From assembly GCA_012845835.1 (NCBI GenBank), contig JABAKD010000024.1, positions 6,288,578 to 6,352,577 on the forward strand: a stretch of DNA of 64,000 nucleotides. The letters run 5' to 3'. The notes beneath the pieces are model-generated. The model was not told where the DNA came from. It saw nothing but the letters and a program-made list of their open reading frames with translations, and did not search any database. The number at the start of each line of letters is the position of its first letter. Positions within the stretch are counted from its first letter, which is position 1. Shown one piece after another: positions 9,826-21,707 of the stretch. The position numbers and the translations under genes were made by a program. The stretch is from Undaria pinnatifida. Its lineage: Eukaryota > Sar > Phaeophyceae > Laminariales > Alariaceae.

Positions 9826-11640
9826 ATGTGCAGAATGTCTATGACACAGTATGGAGGAATGGGTTGTGGGAAAATATGTGGGAAATTGGGATCAGAGGAA
9901 AGATGTGGAGAATGATGAAAAATATGACGGAATGTGCGAGAAGTGCTGTGATGCTGGACGGGGAAATATCCAAAAATGTTGATATTTCACAAGGAGTTGC
10001 ACAGGGATGTACACTATCACCCAATTTAGTCAACGCATATATTAATGACATGATAGTAGCAGTCGAAGTAGCACAGCGGAGAATGATGAAAAATATGACG
10101 GAATGTGCGAGAAGAGCTGTGATGCTGGACGGGGAAATATCCAAAAATGTTGATACTTTACAAGGAGTTGGACAGGGATGTACACTATCACCCAATTTAT
10201 TCAACGTATATTAATGACATGATAGTAGCAGTCGAAGTAGCATAGCAAGGAGTGATGATGGGGGAAGATACGGTGTCGGGGTTGATCTTTGCGGATGATT
10301 TCGTGGGGACATCAGAAACACCCGAAGGATTGCAGAACAGGTAGAGAAAGCACTAGAAGAGTACACCAGGAAATTGAGAGTGACAGCGAACGTGAAAGAA
10401 TGCGCAGTAGTAGTATGTAACGAAGATAAGGTGAACCCGGTAAACTTCAAATGGAAGTGGGGAGAAGAAGAACTACCGATCGTAGACCAATATACGTACC
10501 TTGGCGTGGCGATCTCAAAGGACTGCTTTTGGGATGCACACATAGCGACAGTAATAGGAAAGGGTAAATCGCAAGTAGGCAAGACGGATGCGATCCTACC
10601 AGACCCGCACATTGACACGAGGATTAAAATATGTATTCTGATTAACGTGTTTGTACCAAAGTTAGAGTATGCAGGAGAAGTATGGGAAGGGAACGCGAAG
10701 TTCGTAAAACAATTGGTAACAGTGCAGATGACAGCAGGTAAAAAGATGCTAGGATGACCAAGTACGACGAGTAATACAGTATTAAGAGCAGAACTAGGAA
10801 TGCACCCACTTGAAACAAATAGAGACGCGAGAAAGTTGAAATGACAATATAACATAAAAAAATATGCCAGAAAAGAAGTTGCCAGCCAAAGTTGATAATG
10901 CTGTACACGGGAGAACATAACGAAAGGGCGAGCTGGAACAAGATGGGATAACGCAGTCGAGAAGATATGGAAGGATATAGGGGGAGACCAACAAGAGGTT
11001 CTGTCTGCAGAGAAGTTTGGCGGGTACAAGACAGAAGTAAAAGAAATAATAGAGAAAGGGAAAGGCAAGCCCTAAGAACTAAGATGAAAGAGTAGAAACA
11101 CTCAGATGTACGGGGGGTTGAGGGAAGATGTCGGCATGAAAACGTATCCGCACGGCCCAATGGACTACGCGAAAAAGCTAAAACTGCGATTTCGTGTAGG
11201 GACGTGGACTTACCAGAAAGAAGAGATATACCAGTAGTCGGGAGGAGGAGGACGTGGCTACAAATATGTGCCCGTGTGGCACAACAATAGAGAGTAGGAC
11301 TCACATCGTAGGAGAATGTGAAGTACACAAAGAGGAACGGGATGCGTTAGAGGAGGAGGTGACGAAATTTGACGTATGTGACATGGAAGAGTTTGGTAGA
11401 CTAGAGAGTAGCGAGAAAATGATCGCTATGCTAGGAGATAGATCGTGGCCGCAGACGGCGAAGCAGGACGGGGATAGGATAAGCAAACACTTTCTATGTA
11501 GTATATGGAAGAAGCGCAATGAGCGCTCAAATGTTGGACGTGTCTTTATTAGAAGTGGGAACAGTGCTCCGCCTCGAAAGGGATGCGTGGTCGATGATCA
11601 AATGACTTTAAGGTCAGCAACAAATGAGTACGCCCCCCCC
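9826..11640 (+). mobile_element. decayed non-LTR (LINE) retrotransposon, reverse transcriptase region
   Basis: Read in pieces across frames, this matches a non-LTR reverse transcriptase. It begins with YDTVWRNGLWE, then GVAQGCTLSPNL (the palm motif with G-Q-G-C-x-L-S-P), FADDF (catalytic Asp pair, about 10283-10300), then NFKWKWGEEELPIVDQYTYLGV (about 10446-10510) and LEYAGEVWEG. A distal segment carries MCPCGTTIESRTHIVGEC, a Cys/His cluster. Frameshifts and stops separate the segments at about 10214, 10340 and 10757, so it cannot make a protein. A 171-base in-frame duplication (9911-10081 and 10082-10240) repeats the GQGC block. Near-identical 17-base sequences ending CCGACACATT (9729-9745 and 11649-11665) flank the region and may be the target-site duplication. 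The clade is not assigned. Confidence 0.85.
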
Positions 11641-11819
11641 CCCCCCCCCCCCTGCCCGACACATTCACAACCCTGCGTTACAACGTCTCATATTTAATTA
11701 ATTCATACTAATTCGAGACGCTCATTGTTTTTCGTCGTCGAAGCAGCCGATATGGACATCGTGTTACCCCCTGTTTGCTTTCGTGTTACAACTCCTGCAA
11801 CCCGGAACCCTTATATTAG

Positions 11820-11965
11820 AGGGCGAAACCTGTGCTGAACCGGAACAACGCGGTGTGAGCGTGAGGGGGCTTCTTCGCGTAGACGCTGGAAGAGGGGAGC
11901 GAGTGTGAGGAGAGCTGGGAGGTGGGCGGGACGTTTGTACATCGCTCTAGCCGCCGTATGCATTT
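11820..11965. repeat. tandem array L, distal unit beyond the LINE
   Basis: Shares 'gacgctggaagagggga', a 'gcgagtgtgaggag' equivalent and 'acatcgctctag' with the array units at 8860-9720. Confidence 0.5.
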
Positions 11966-14325
11966 TTGGTCTTTTTGCTCGCCTTTTATCTTTTCCTAAA
12001 ACTCAAATGTGTTTTTGGTTGGTACCAGGTACATGAGAGGGGGCACGCTGTTTTTTTCGTCAATGGTGACGGGTTCGCCTCGTTGGGTCCGTCTACCGTC
12101 GAAGACGATTTCGCACAGATACCATGGGGACGAGGGCACGGGACTTTTTTAATCGTACCAGGTATATGACACGTCAATTGCGACGCATGCCGTGCGGCCG
12201 GTCGAGCGCGAACCAAGTGATTCACAGACCCAAGCGTAAAGGTTCGACACGGAATTTGTTAGCAGGTTTCGAACAAATCACGATCTAATTCATAGCCCGA
12301 CGTTATTCGTTCAACATAAGAAGCGGCTGATTTATTGTTGACGTTAACATACACACCATAACATCTACCACCTAGGGCATCTCTCGGCAGTAACATGTAC
12401 GGAAGAGTTAGGGCAGACAATCAACCATAGTGTCCAGCCCTCGTTAAGCCGTGTACCCCACCACTGCCCGAACCACACTCATGTTTTCGCCAACCATGAC
12501 GTCACCACCTGAACATCGCTACATATATCGTCTCCCGGACGCACAACAAAAAGTTGAACATGTGAGCTACCTACATCCCTTATACTTCGAAGTACATTAA
12601 AAAAACGGACGACTTCCGTTTGTGTTCCTCTATTCTGTTCTCCATTTTTTCTTATATCTTGTTCTTGTTTATTTTTCTTTCAGCGCTTGTGATCACCTAC
12701 TTTTTTTGGCGCGCTTGATGCAGGACGAACATAACACCACCACCATACGCCGAAAACCAAGAATCACCACCACCACCAACAATAAACACACACTTTTGCC
12801 TGCTCTTTCCTGTTTACTCCCATTACCACACGAACACACTTGCTTGCGGCCGAGGTTTTACCTCGTCTCCACCTCGAGATCGTGGCTAAGCTTCACCTTA
12901 ACCCCCTCCCCCCGCGCGCCGTTCGGTACTTGTCATGCACCAAACCCCGCACGTGGCGACCTACAACAGCACACATGCTGCGGCATACCACTCTGGGTGG
13001 AAATGTAAGGACCGGCTGATTTTCATATGAACGCCCCAACGGTCCCTACATATTCGCCCAGAGTGGCCTAACGTCGTGAACGCCCGCTGTGTGCTCCAGC
13101 AGTACATTCATGCCAGCACCCGTTATATCCCCGCAGGGTCCACACCCATCAATCAACGCAGGAAACCCGGGGACGGACCCGGGGTGTTCCCTGGCGACTA
13201 CAGGTGGAGGAGATGTATGTTTTTTTCTCAGCTTCCTTCACCCTTCTTTAGGGCTGCCAAACTGCCAAAAACGGATCCCAGCCTAATTTTAAGTTGTTTA
13301 CAGCAGCGTACCCAGTTGAAGACCACTCCGTGACTAAAACCAATTTAGGTGGTCTTCTCTCTACTACGGTCTTATATTTTACCTCTGCAAAAAATGATCT
13401 CACACTAATCCCAAGTAAAACAACTTTCCTGACAAGCCGATTCACCTGGTTTTATCTCCACTTTGGTTTCAAACCGGATGGTATTACAATGGGTAAACCA
13501 CTGTATCTCCAAAAAAAACGTGGGTGCCGTTCTACCGAGTAAAACATACTATTAATAGTGAGACTTCAGAGGGAAAAGTTGACGCAAACTGACGATTTCG
13601 GCGTCCGCCAGACTGCTGGCTAGCGAATTATAACATGGCGTCGGAACGACAACAAAGCAAAGACTCGTCGAACGGCACGGGCGCAGCATGATCTTACTCG
13701 CTCGGCTGCGCGCTCACGCTATCGGGTGGCTGTCCAAAATATCGCAATTGTCGTTTTTGCTGGTCGCTATACTATAATCAAGTTCCAAAAGGGTTTGAAA
13801 AAATTCTGCCGCCAAAATGATCCCGCCCCTGTTTTTCAATTATTTGAGTGTTTGCGATTCGCAACCTCTCTTGGGTTGGAAAAAAAAGCAAAAAATAGTA
13901 TTCAAACCGAAGAATGTCAAAACCCCAAAAAGCCAACCAATTAACCCACGAAAGAGCTAGGCTAGAAAAAAAAAATGGCATAGAGGAATATGTACTTTTT
14001 AACCATTTTTATTTATTTTTATCTTTTGTGGGTTGGGCTGGCCTTGGAATGGTGACGTTGGGCGGTCTCAATACTGCTGCAACACTTCGCCGACGCTCTA
14101 ACTCGTATCTAGCTTGGGATCAATGATGCCTCTCTGCTGTGATGAGCCGGAGACTCCCACCCAGGGCTGATATACCCCCGCGTTGATTCGATGGTAATCA
14201 CCGCGGTGCTTCGTTTTCAGGCTTTTCTCCCACCCCGGGGACCGCCTTCTTCCGCCCCCGGGTTTTCGCTCCAAGATTACTATAACAATATGTTTTCCTG
14301 CCCAGCTCCTACCCAACCAAAGGTG
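11966..14325. other. long stretch without a supported gene
   Basis: Contains CAC/ACA-rich microsatellite-like sequence at about 12735-12800. A 'cccggggtgttccctggc' block near 13168 is also seen near 9550. Two GTACCAGGTA motifs lie at 12021 and 12155. Open frames such as 12622-13008 have no recognisable domain. Confidence 0.4.
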
Positions 14326-14460
14326 GTGCATTCGCAAACACCCTACTTGTCCCCTAAAAAAAGCGGGTGCAGGCGCGTCTAGAGGGGTTGGTGCATCGCA
14401 AACACACTACTCGCCTCCGCCAAAAACGCGGCTGCAGGCGGGTCTACAAGGGCTAACACG
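14326..14460 (+). repeat. two tandem copies of a ~69-base unit
   Basis: 'ggtggtgcattcgcaaacac' through 'gcaggcgcgtctagaggg' is repeated immediately as 'ttggtgcatcgcaaacacac' through 'gcaggcgggtctacaaggg'. Confidence 0.6.
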
Positions 14461-14479
14461 CTGACAGGTTCTTATACAA

Positions 14480-16440
14480 ATTATACCTCACCCAGGCAAC
14501 GATTCTAATGAGCAACAAAACGAACGCGCAACTCAGCCAACAACGCCAAACAAAACGAATACCTGGCACAGATGTACCATGCACAGGGTTGCAAAATATG
14601 TTGGGTAGAGGTCCCCGGCCGGGGAGCCCCTGCCAACGTAATACAGATTTGGGCCCAACAGCAGTACCTCCTTTGCCCTGGTACGGCTCCTCGCATCACG
14701 TCACACATAGGACAGACCACGAGCAAGGTGATCTGTATCCAATTGTTACCGTCATGAGATTTGGTACAAGAGGAAAACCACACAGACCCCACCTGGCAAA
14801 CAGGTTAGCAAGAGCCGTGTCATATACAGATAATAGCCGGACAATACTACATCTAGATCGTGCAGGTCACATAAACCAGGCAAGTGAATGGCTGCCTCAA
14901 AATATTTAACATCATGAAAAGCAAAATCAGACATGTGCGTGCGCAAGAGCTGTATGATACAGATCACCCCTGAGCACCCCTATAAATAAATAGATCGTGC
15001 ACATCACATAGATCAGGCATATAGCTGCCCCGAATAATCTAGCTATGACAAAAAACAACAACAGATTCGTTCGTGTCATACAGGTTCCACCAGAACACCA
15101 TCCAGATCGTGCAGATCACAAAACCAGGCAAGAAACTGCCCCGAAAGCTCAATATCGTGCAGATCACCTAAATCAGGCAAGTAGCTGCCCCAAAATAATC
15201 TAAACCATGAGAAAAAAAACAGACATGTGCGTAAGAGCCGTGCCATACACAGATGATTCCATCCCGACAGCGATGTATCTAGATCGCAAGTAACTGTCTT
15301 GGTATATCTAAATCGTGCCATATAATAAATCATCGTGTCATACAGAATCCACCGGAACAATATCATCTAGATTGTGGAGATAACAAAAATCAGGCAAGCA
15401 GCTGCCCAGAACAGATCTAAATGGCGAACAACAAATCAGACATGGTGCGCAAGAGCTGAACCATACAGATTCCACCCGGACAAGACTGTCTGGATCTTGC
15501 CGATCACACAAACTAGGCAAGGAGCTACCCCGAACTACCTAGATAGTGAAAAAAGGATCTGTGTAACACAGATCTCGCCCAGGCAACATGATCTAGATCT
15601 AGCACATTGCATAAACCAGGAATCTAGCTGTCCCGAAATATCCACACTGCCAAAATGAAAAACCAGGCAAACAGCTGCCCCGAAACATCTATCTACATCA
15701 TGAAACATAAAATCAGACATGTGCGCAAGAGCCGTGCCACAAAGATCACACCCGGACAACACTATTTAGATTGTGTAGATCATATAAACCAGGCAAGCAA
15801 AAGAATTGCCCCAAATGAGCTAGACAATGAAATATATAAACAAGCAAGTAATTGCCGCGAACATCTAGATCATTAAATCGGGTATCTACTCTGAATGGGT
15901 GGGCCATCACGTGCCGACACCGCTCGCTCCTCGTCCGTGTGCCCCGTCGGCGCCAACGATGTAGCTCCAATTTACTAGGACAGTTTTCCTAGACCGTGCA
16001 GATGGCATAGACCAGGCAAGTAGGTGCTCCGAAAGATCTAGATCATGTCATGGGGGGATCTATGTGATCTGTTCGATGTCTGCGTCAGTTTTCAACTTCC
16101 GGCATCGCTCGTCCGTGTCCTCGTAGGCGCAAAACGACACAGGTTCCACTCGGACAACACTCCTTAGATCGTGCAGAACAGGTAAAATCAGGCGTGGAGC
16201 TTCCACAAAAAATCCTGATGACGAAACAAGAATCTGACCTGTCTGATAAATGTCTGCTCAAGTGCGGCACCACGTGCCGACACCGCTTGCCCGTTGTCCC
16301 CGTCAGCTCAAACGGTACGCAATCCACACCGACAACACTAACTCCATCGTGCGGATCACAAAAAAACCAGGGATGTAGCTTTCCCCGAAAGACCTACTCG
16401 TCTAAGCAAGGGATCCAAATCTATGTGAAACTATGCTCAT
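14480..16440. repeat. diverged ~170-base tandem satellite
   Basis: About eleven units share 'atctagatcgtgcagatcac', 'accaggcaagtagctgcccc', 'aaaatcagacatgtgcg' and 'gagccgtgccatacagat'. From about 15900 rightwards the units also carry a 'cacgtgccgacacc' block, spaced about 170-190 bases (15905, 16271, 16441; weaker near 16100). The last block coincides with the 3' end of the tyrosine-recombinase ORF. Related scraps occur at 28900-29170 and 36480-36600. Confidence 0.75.
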
Positions 16441-17945
16441 CACGTGCCGACACCAATCCTCGCCCGCGTCCCGGTCGGTGCAAACGCAGAAAAACTCTGA
16501 ATAAACGCGTTTCCCAAGGGTAACTTATCCACATCGTCGTACGCCTGGTCTCTCCCCCGCTTCCCCAGACTACTAAGCTCTGTGCTACCTCTATCCGCCA
16601 GCCCGTTACGACAGTGCTCCGAACCGGCAGGAGGGCTCGCAAGCTTGCAGCCCACAAGCCGCATCACCGCACCGACAGCGGTCCCTGCCAGATGCTGGCT
16701 CCCCGACCCGCCCACCCGAAAAGACTGCATCGTGTAGCGCGTTTCCGCAAGCCCAGCTAGCCGAGCGTGCACTTGCAGGCTAGCCGTCATCTGCGCCTCG
16801 GTGACCGATAACCGACACCGACCCCCGTCCGCCTTCACCGCGGGAAAAATGTGCCCGACCGACATATCCCACTGAGCCTCCGACGCCGCCGTGGTGTACT
16901 CCCACATCGCCCTGATCGGGCAGGTCTCCGGACAATCCTCGTCCTGCCGGACCACCACCGCTTGTGACGATGCTCGCAACAGCTTCCCGAACTGAAAGTT
17001 AAACACCAACCCCTTGTGGTCTGGTAACCGCAGCAGCTCAGTTCCCAACGTTCGAGCAAGGTCAAGGCCTCGCTTCATCGTGTGAAACGCGACACAGAAT
17101 ACCGCGATGTCTCGGGTTACCGCGATGCGCTCCGACGCCGTGGAGCATTGCTTGGCGCGCCGCCGCATGTCCCTCACGAGCTCTTTCAGCTGGGGCGACA
17201 GCATCGGCGGCGGACCCGGCTTTACCAAAACGCCTCCCAGCACACCTCCTTGGCGCTGCTCCTCAGACGCATGTTTCAGGTAAAAGCGCACAATCGGGCT
17301 CGCCACAGGGTTCCCGTGCTGCTTCGCGGGGCACCACTCCTCCACCTTCCCTAACTCCTCGCTTATCGTCCATTTAAGCTTCGACAAAAAGTCTTTATCC
17401 AGGGACTCTGCGGAGTACCGCCTAGTGCAGCTTTCTCCCCCTTCCCCACCACCGCCTCCAGTACACCGCCCACCGTCTGCGGAGCCGATCGCGGGGCATG
17501 ACTTCGCGTGCACGACCACCGTTCCCTGTCCCTGCGTGTCCAGCCAGCACAACCACGCGAACACATCCAAGTCTAACGCGTCCTTCCACCCCCGCCGGTC
17601 GTCCGAGTACTGCCGCAGGAAAGCGTCGAACCCTTCCGTAACCCGACGCTCGCGCCGACGCCCAACACTGTCACTAAACGCGTCCAAAACCGCCACCGCC
17701 CGGGCCGTAATAACATCGCGGTCAATTACCACAGGCCCCGCTAACGGGTCGACGGGCGAGACCGGAACAGCCGGCGGTTCTCGATCAGCGCTTCGCTGAG
17801 TCCCGCAAAAATTGCAAAACTTGTACGTCCCACAATTTTCGGCGTTGCAAACCTCGCACTGTACGTACGGGACACGGTCAGGAGCTCGAGCGGCTGTCCC
17901 GCCCGGGGCGCCGTCGTGCCCTCCCCCTTCCCGTTTGTCTCTCTG
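16440..17945 (-). pseudogene. tyrosine recombinase of a Crypton-like element, catalytically inactivated
   Basis: An open frame without a usable ATG at its beginning; it can be read from a splice acceptor at 17946 (CACAG|CAGAGAG). The N-terminal part has a zinc-ribbon-like cluster, CEVCNAENCGTYKFCNFCG. The C-terminal half resembles eukaryotic tyrosine recombinases: box I HTMKRGLDLARTLG (catalytic Arg), then LPDHKGLVFNFQFGK, CPIRAMWEY, and YTMQSFRVGGSGSQHLAGTA followed by VMRLVGCK. Family members normally show a His two residues before SFR, a Trp after VG, and a Tyr nucleophile about ten residues further on. Here these are Gln, Cys, and missing, the last apparently through a small indel near 16640. 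A family-like tail (KRGRDQAYDDVDKLPLGNAF) follows, so the frame recovers. Active members cut and rejoin DNA to move the element; this copy should not. Its last codons lie inside the neighbouring satellite unit. Confidence 0.75.
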
Positions 17946-18238
17946 CTGTGTACGCGCGCAAAATAGACAACGGCAGCGAGGGGTGGGAGGGGGGGGGTGG
18001 GTAAGGGCGGGGAGGTAAAAGGTGGGTGCGAGCCGCTTGAATTGATTTATCGCGCTGAACACTTCGCCTCCATCCGCACACACCCCACCCTCCCTCGCGG
18101 GCAAACACCACGCTATGCAACAAATAGAACATAGTAGTCTATAGCTGCAGCCAGGACCCAGCGCAGACCGAGGCTAGCGTCGAGTGGGCGCCCCATTCTC
18201 ACTGTCTTTGAGTTGAGGCCGTTCGCGGGAGTGGCTAG

Positions 18239-18519
18239 TATGGTACAGCGGGTACCCCGATTAAAGAGCGCCCAGGATGAAGAACATTCGGGACTTAACG
18301 CCTTTACCACTGGAAACCCGTTTTGGGTAAAATCACTTGGAATTAGTATAGGGGCTCTGAAGGGGTTTAAGAGCGGTCATATCGGCTTGTTCCGCCGATA
18401 CTAAAAGCTATGTATTTTTCCCACTTCAGATACGAGCAATGTTGTCGTAGCTTCTAGTTAAGAGCGCTTGCTTCGGCTCGCCACCGGGCGCTCTTAAATC
18501 GGGGTACCCACCTTACATG
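18239..18519 (+). mobile_element. MITE-like family K, copy 1
   Basis: An element of about 280 bases with near-perfect inverted ends, GGGTACCCCGATT(T)AAGAGCGCCC. The arms extend outward for about 10 more bases (tatggtacagc against the complement of accttacat). The inner sequence has 'cctttaccactggaaaccc' and 'cacttggaattagtatagg'. No ORF. Confidence 0.8.
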
Positions 18520-19171
18520 CACTGCAAAATCAAAGAAAGGCATTAAATAACATGCCCTTGGGTTGGGGTATCTAGAGCAACAGTTGTGTGGCGATTCATA
18601 CCGCCAAACCGAAACGCCCCGAACGCCTCTCGCGCGGCGAACACCTTTGAGCCGCGCTGAAAACTCGTTGCCTTAAGAGTGAGCCCCTGACCGTAGCCTT
18701 CATCCGCAGCACGGGTTTAGTAACCGATGTCAACTTCTGTGCTTTGGTGGTTGGCGGACAACTCGAAGGGCTCCCTATTTATTTCTCGGTGGCGTCAAAA
18801 TTAGAAACTCGCATTTTGCTAAGACAAAATTGTAGCGGTCGATGCAAAAATAACTCAAGTTCGTTACGGTATCTTTAAAACCGAAAACTAAAAAATCGGC
18901 ACGTTATTTTCGAAATCCGAAAGGTGAAATCGATACAAAATCGATACAAAATCGATACGGCGTGCTGATAAGAAAACAAATTCAAATTGATTCGATACCG
19001 ATGACCCGAAAAACATAACCGATACGATTTTGACAACCGCAAAATCCAATCGGTATGACACCGATATCCCCAAGCAAACTTACCGATACGGTGTCAACAT
19101 CACAGACTGCCACATTGTGGGGGCCAACTGCAGCAGATCCGCAGCCTCCCTTGCCGCTAAATAGGGTTATG
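18520..19171. other. AT-richer non-coding stretch
   Basis: Contains a cluster of 'aaaatcgatac' repeats at 18930-18960 and further 'ccgatac' motifs to about 19090. No gene is supported. Confidence 0.4.
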
Positions 19172-19461
19172 TTGATACGTCTACGGTGCGTACCCCGGTT
19201 TAAGAGCACCCGAGTTAACCCCTTTACAGCTGGAAACCCCTTTTTGGGGACACAACTACTTGGAACTAGTATAGGGAGGGGTTTAGGGGCTCTAAAGGGG
19301 TTGGCAGCATTCGGGAGTTACTAGCGGCCAACTCAACATGTTTCGCCACACTGAACGCTACATATTTCCCACAACAGACAAGATCGCTTTGTAGCTAAGA
19401 GCGCATGTTTCGGCTCGTCGCGGGGGGGCTCTTAAATCACGGTACCCACTGTATCATACGT
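19172..19461 (+). mobile_element. MITE-like family K, copy 2
   Basis: Ends are 'gtaccccggtttaagagcac' and 'gggctcttaaatcacggtac'. The core 'acccctttacagctggaaac' and 'cttggaactagtataggg' matches copy 1. Partial copies lie at 39955-40016 and 40597-40706. Confidence 0.75.
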
Positions 19462-19659
19462 GCCTGGGTCGTCTATATGGTGGCGCTCCGTGCCGGACAC
19501 ACGTGCTCCCGGTGGAAAAACCCTGCGGCCGGTCAAAACAGGCCATAATAACAGAGGTCTCGGCCAATCAAAACAGATGCGGCTGTGCAGGAGAATAATT
19601 CACCATCGCGCTTTGGAACTCCAGGGGGGAAAACCTCACGAAAAACGATGACGACTAGA

Positions 19660-19947
19660 GTCATCCCACGTTACTAACGGTACTAACGGTAGGGGTTGCA
19701 GTCGTTGGATTAACTAATAATGTACCGATTGAGCTCCTCAAGTGAGGAACTACCGGTTAGTCGTTGGCCACAGCAATTTCACGAGAACATTTATTCTTAG
19801 TACTAAGGCATAGAAAGCTTGGTCGGGTTGTGCGTGAACGAATGCCTTCGAAGTCATTTTTCGGGTGAGATACTGAGAGGCTAGCTCCTCCTGTTAGGAG
19901 CTCAGAAAATTCTTGGAATCTGCTGCACCCTTCTACCGTGGGATGTC
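19660..19947 (+). mobile_element. MITE-like family B, copy 4
   Basis: A full copy running from 'gtcatcccacgttactaac' to 'cttctaccgtgggatg'. A short 9-base direct repeat (tactaacgg) sits in its left arm. The sequence just left (aacctcacgaaaaa) looks like a decayed right end of family A. Confidence 0.65.
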
Positions 19948-20474
19948 TCATCACAGCCTCATTACAGCATAGGCGACACTCAGCAGCCGGGGCTGCTGAG
20001 ATAAGGGGTGCCGCCGATTTGCAAAAATATAGAGATGCACGAGCGGAGCACATTGTTTTGGACCTCGCGTTCATTGCGGATGGAATTGCACGGCCAGACC
20101 GCCTTGCTCTGTGTGCAATGTGTATCTGCGTCTCGAAGTTTTGTGACCACACAGCTCGCCTCTCTAGGAGGCCTCGGCGCGGACACTGGGGGTGCTGCAT
20201 GTAGATGGGTGGGTGGAAATATCTGTTTCGTGTGAAGAACACACAGAGCACGACGACACTCGTACCGCCGCACGCTCCATTCCTGGATAGTTGATAACAA
20301 CGCACGGTATATATATGTCGCTAGTCGTGGGACCGTGGTGGGTCTGAGGCAGAACTTGTCCTTCATGCGAGTGTCGGCGAGGACATGCGCCGAGGTGGTG
20401 TTGGTGTTGTCAGTGACAGCGATGGTGTTGGCGTCGGTGTTGGTAGTGATGGAGGTTGTGTTGGAAAGTGTTTT
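19948..20474. other. non-coding stretch ending in a GTT-rich microsatellite
   Basis: Overlapping open frames lack motifs. From about 20395 to 20465 a gttggtgttg-type microsatellite begins. Confidence 0.4.
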
Positions 20475-20648
20475 CACGGGTCAGGTCGAGTCACGGTAAC
20501 CCGGCCCGACCCGCGAGACTTGAAACCTTCTGACGTGAACCGACCCGTCCCGTGAGATTTCAAACACCTCTTGACCCGACCCCACTCGACCCGTGATATT
20601 TTGAGATCCTTCTGGCCCGACACGTGGGTCGGGTCCTGACCCGTGAAA
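20475..20648 (+). repeat. GACCCG-rich dispersed repeat F, copy 3
   Basis: Same unit type as 1470-1662, with 'cgacccgcgagacttgaaac' and 'gacccgtcccgtgagatttc'. It is inserted in, or flanked by, GTT/GGT microsatellite sequence that resumes at 20660-20850. Confidence 0.6.
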
Positions 20649-20879
20649 ATACCTACATACTATTGGGTATTGGCGATGGTGGTCTCGGTGTTGATGGCGA
20701 TGACGAGGGTGCCTTGGTGTCCGTGTTGGTGACGCCGTTAGTGTTGGGGTATGTGGTGTAGGCGTCGATGTTGGTGTCGGTATTGTTGGTGGTGTTATTT
20801 TCGTTGGCGTCGGTGTTGGTGACTGGCGTTAGAGGTGACATTGGAGTTGGTGGTGGGGACAGGGAAAAAATCTCGCGGG

Positions 20880-21620
20880 CACGCATCGAGAGTCAACCTC
20901 CATAGAGCGTTCATTTTGCGTCAACCGGGGAAAAGACCCCCATAGCCCAGAGTCTCCGTGCAACGAAGCTGTGCAATACAAGCATGCTATCAACAGACCA
21001 CCACCGCTGCGGAAGGCTCTAGGCGGGAAAAAGCGTTTTCTCCCTAACGTGGCGCACGAAGGCAGGCATCAAATTACAAAACATCGAGCACATCGACAAT
21101 GTTCCAACCGTATGCCAGGTGCAAGGTATGCAACATAACATAATACTCGCAAGGAGGTAAAAAAGGGGGGGGGGGTAAAGGGGTAAGAACTACCGCAAAC
21201 GTTAACATCGTTGTTGGAAGGCCCCAGCTACGAGCATGGCCATTCATATTCTGAAGCATAGGAAAAATATAATGAGTACGATACTTAGCTGTTTACGCAG
21301 AAGAAGGGGCGAGTCTGGTTTTCAGTGCCCTGCCTAGGCAGTGCTGAGCGCAGCAGAACAAAAGGAAACAGTGCTTATTCGATCGTGCCAGCTTCACGTG
21401 CACGGTCGAACGACCACAGCAGACTGACACGAGCGGGCGGTACGCCAGCGGTTGATAGATCTATGTAGAGGCTAGGACTGTAGTTGCGTTTATCTCCGGC
21501 CCACCCGCCCCTTCTTCTCTCAAAGGTGGCTCGAAGTGAGCGGCTAGACATACAAGGTGGGTGCTGCACCGTCGTACGGTCGTACACGAATATGGTAACA
21601 TTTGTCCAATTGAGTTACTT
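20880..21620. other. stretch without recognised features
   Basis: No coding exon, tRNA or known repeat is supported here. Confidence 0.35.
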
Positions 21621-21707
21621 CGACACACGACGCGTATGAACATACGTGGAAGTGTGATGAGCTTAACTTTTATTTGTATTTTTCCCCATCCGCCGGAGGA
21701 TAAAAAA
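21621..21707 (+). mobile_element. short poly(A)-tailed hairpin retroposon family S, copy 1
   Basis: An ~87-base sequence starting CGACACACGACGCGTATGA and ending at ATCCGCCGGAGGAT followed by an A-run. Near-identical copies lie at 41512-41598 and 63271-63365. The 5' part can form CACAC/GTGTG and CGCGTATG/CATACGTG helices separated by a GA/GAA internal loop. The A-tail suggests spread by retroposition (inference); the parent RNA is not identified. Confidence 0.65.
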
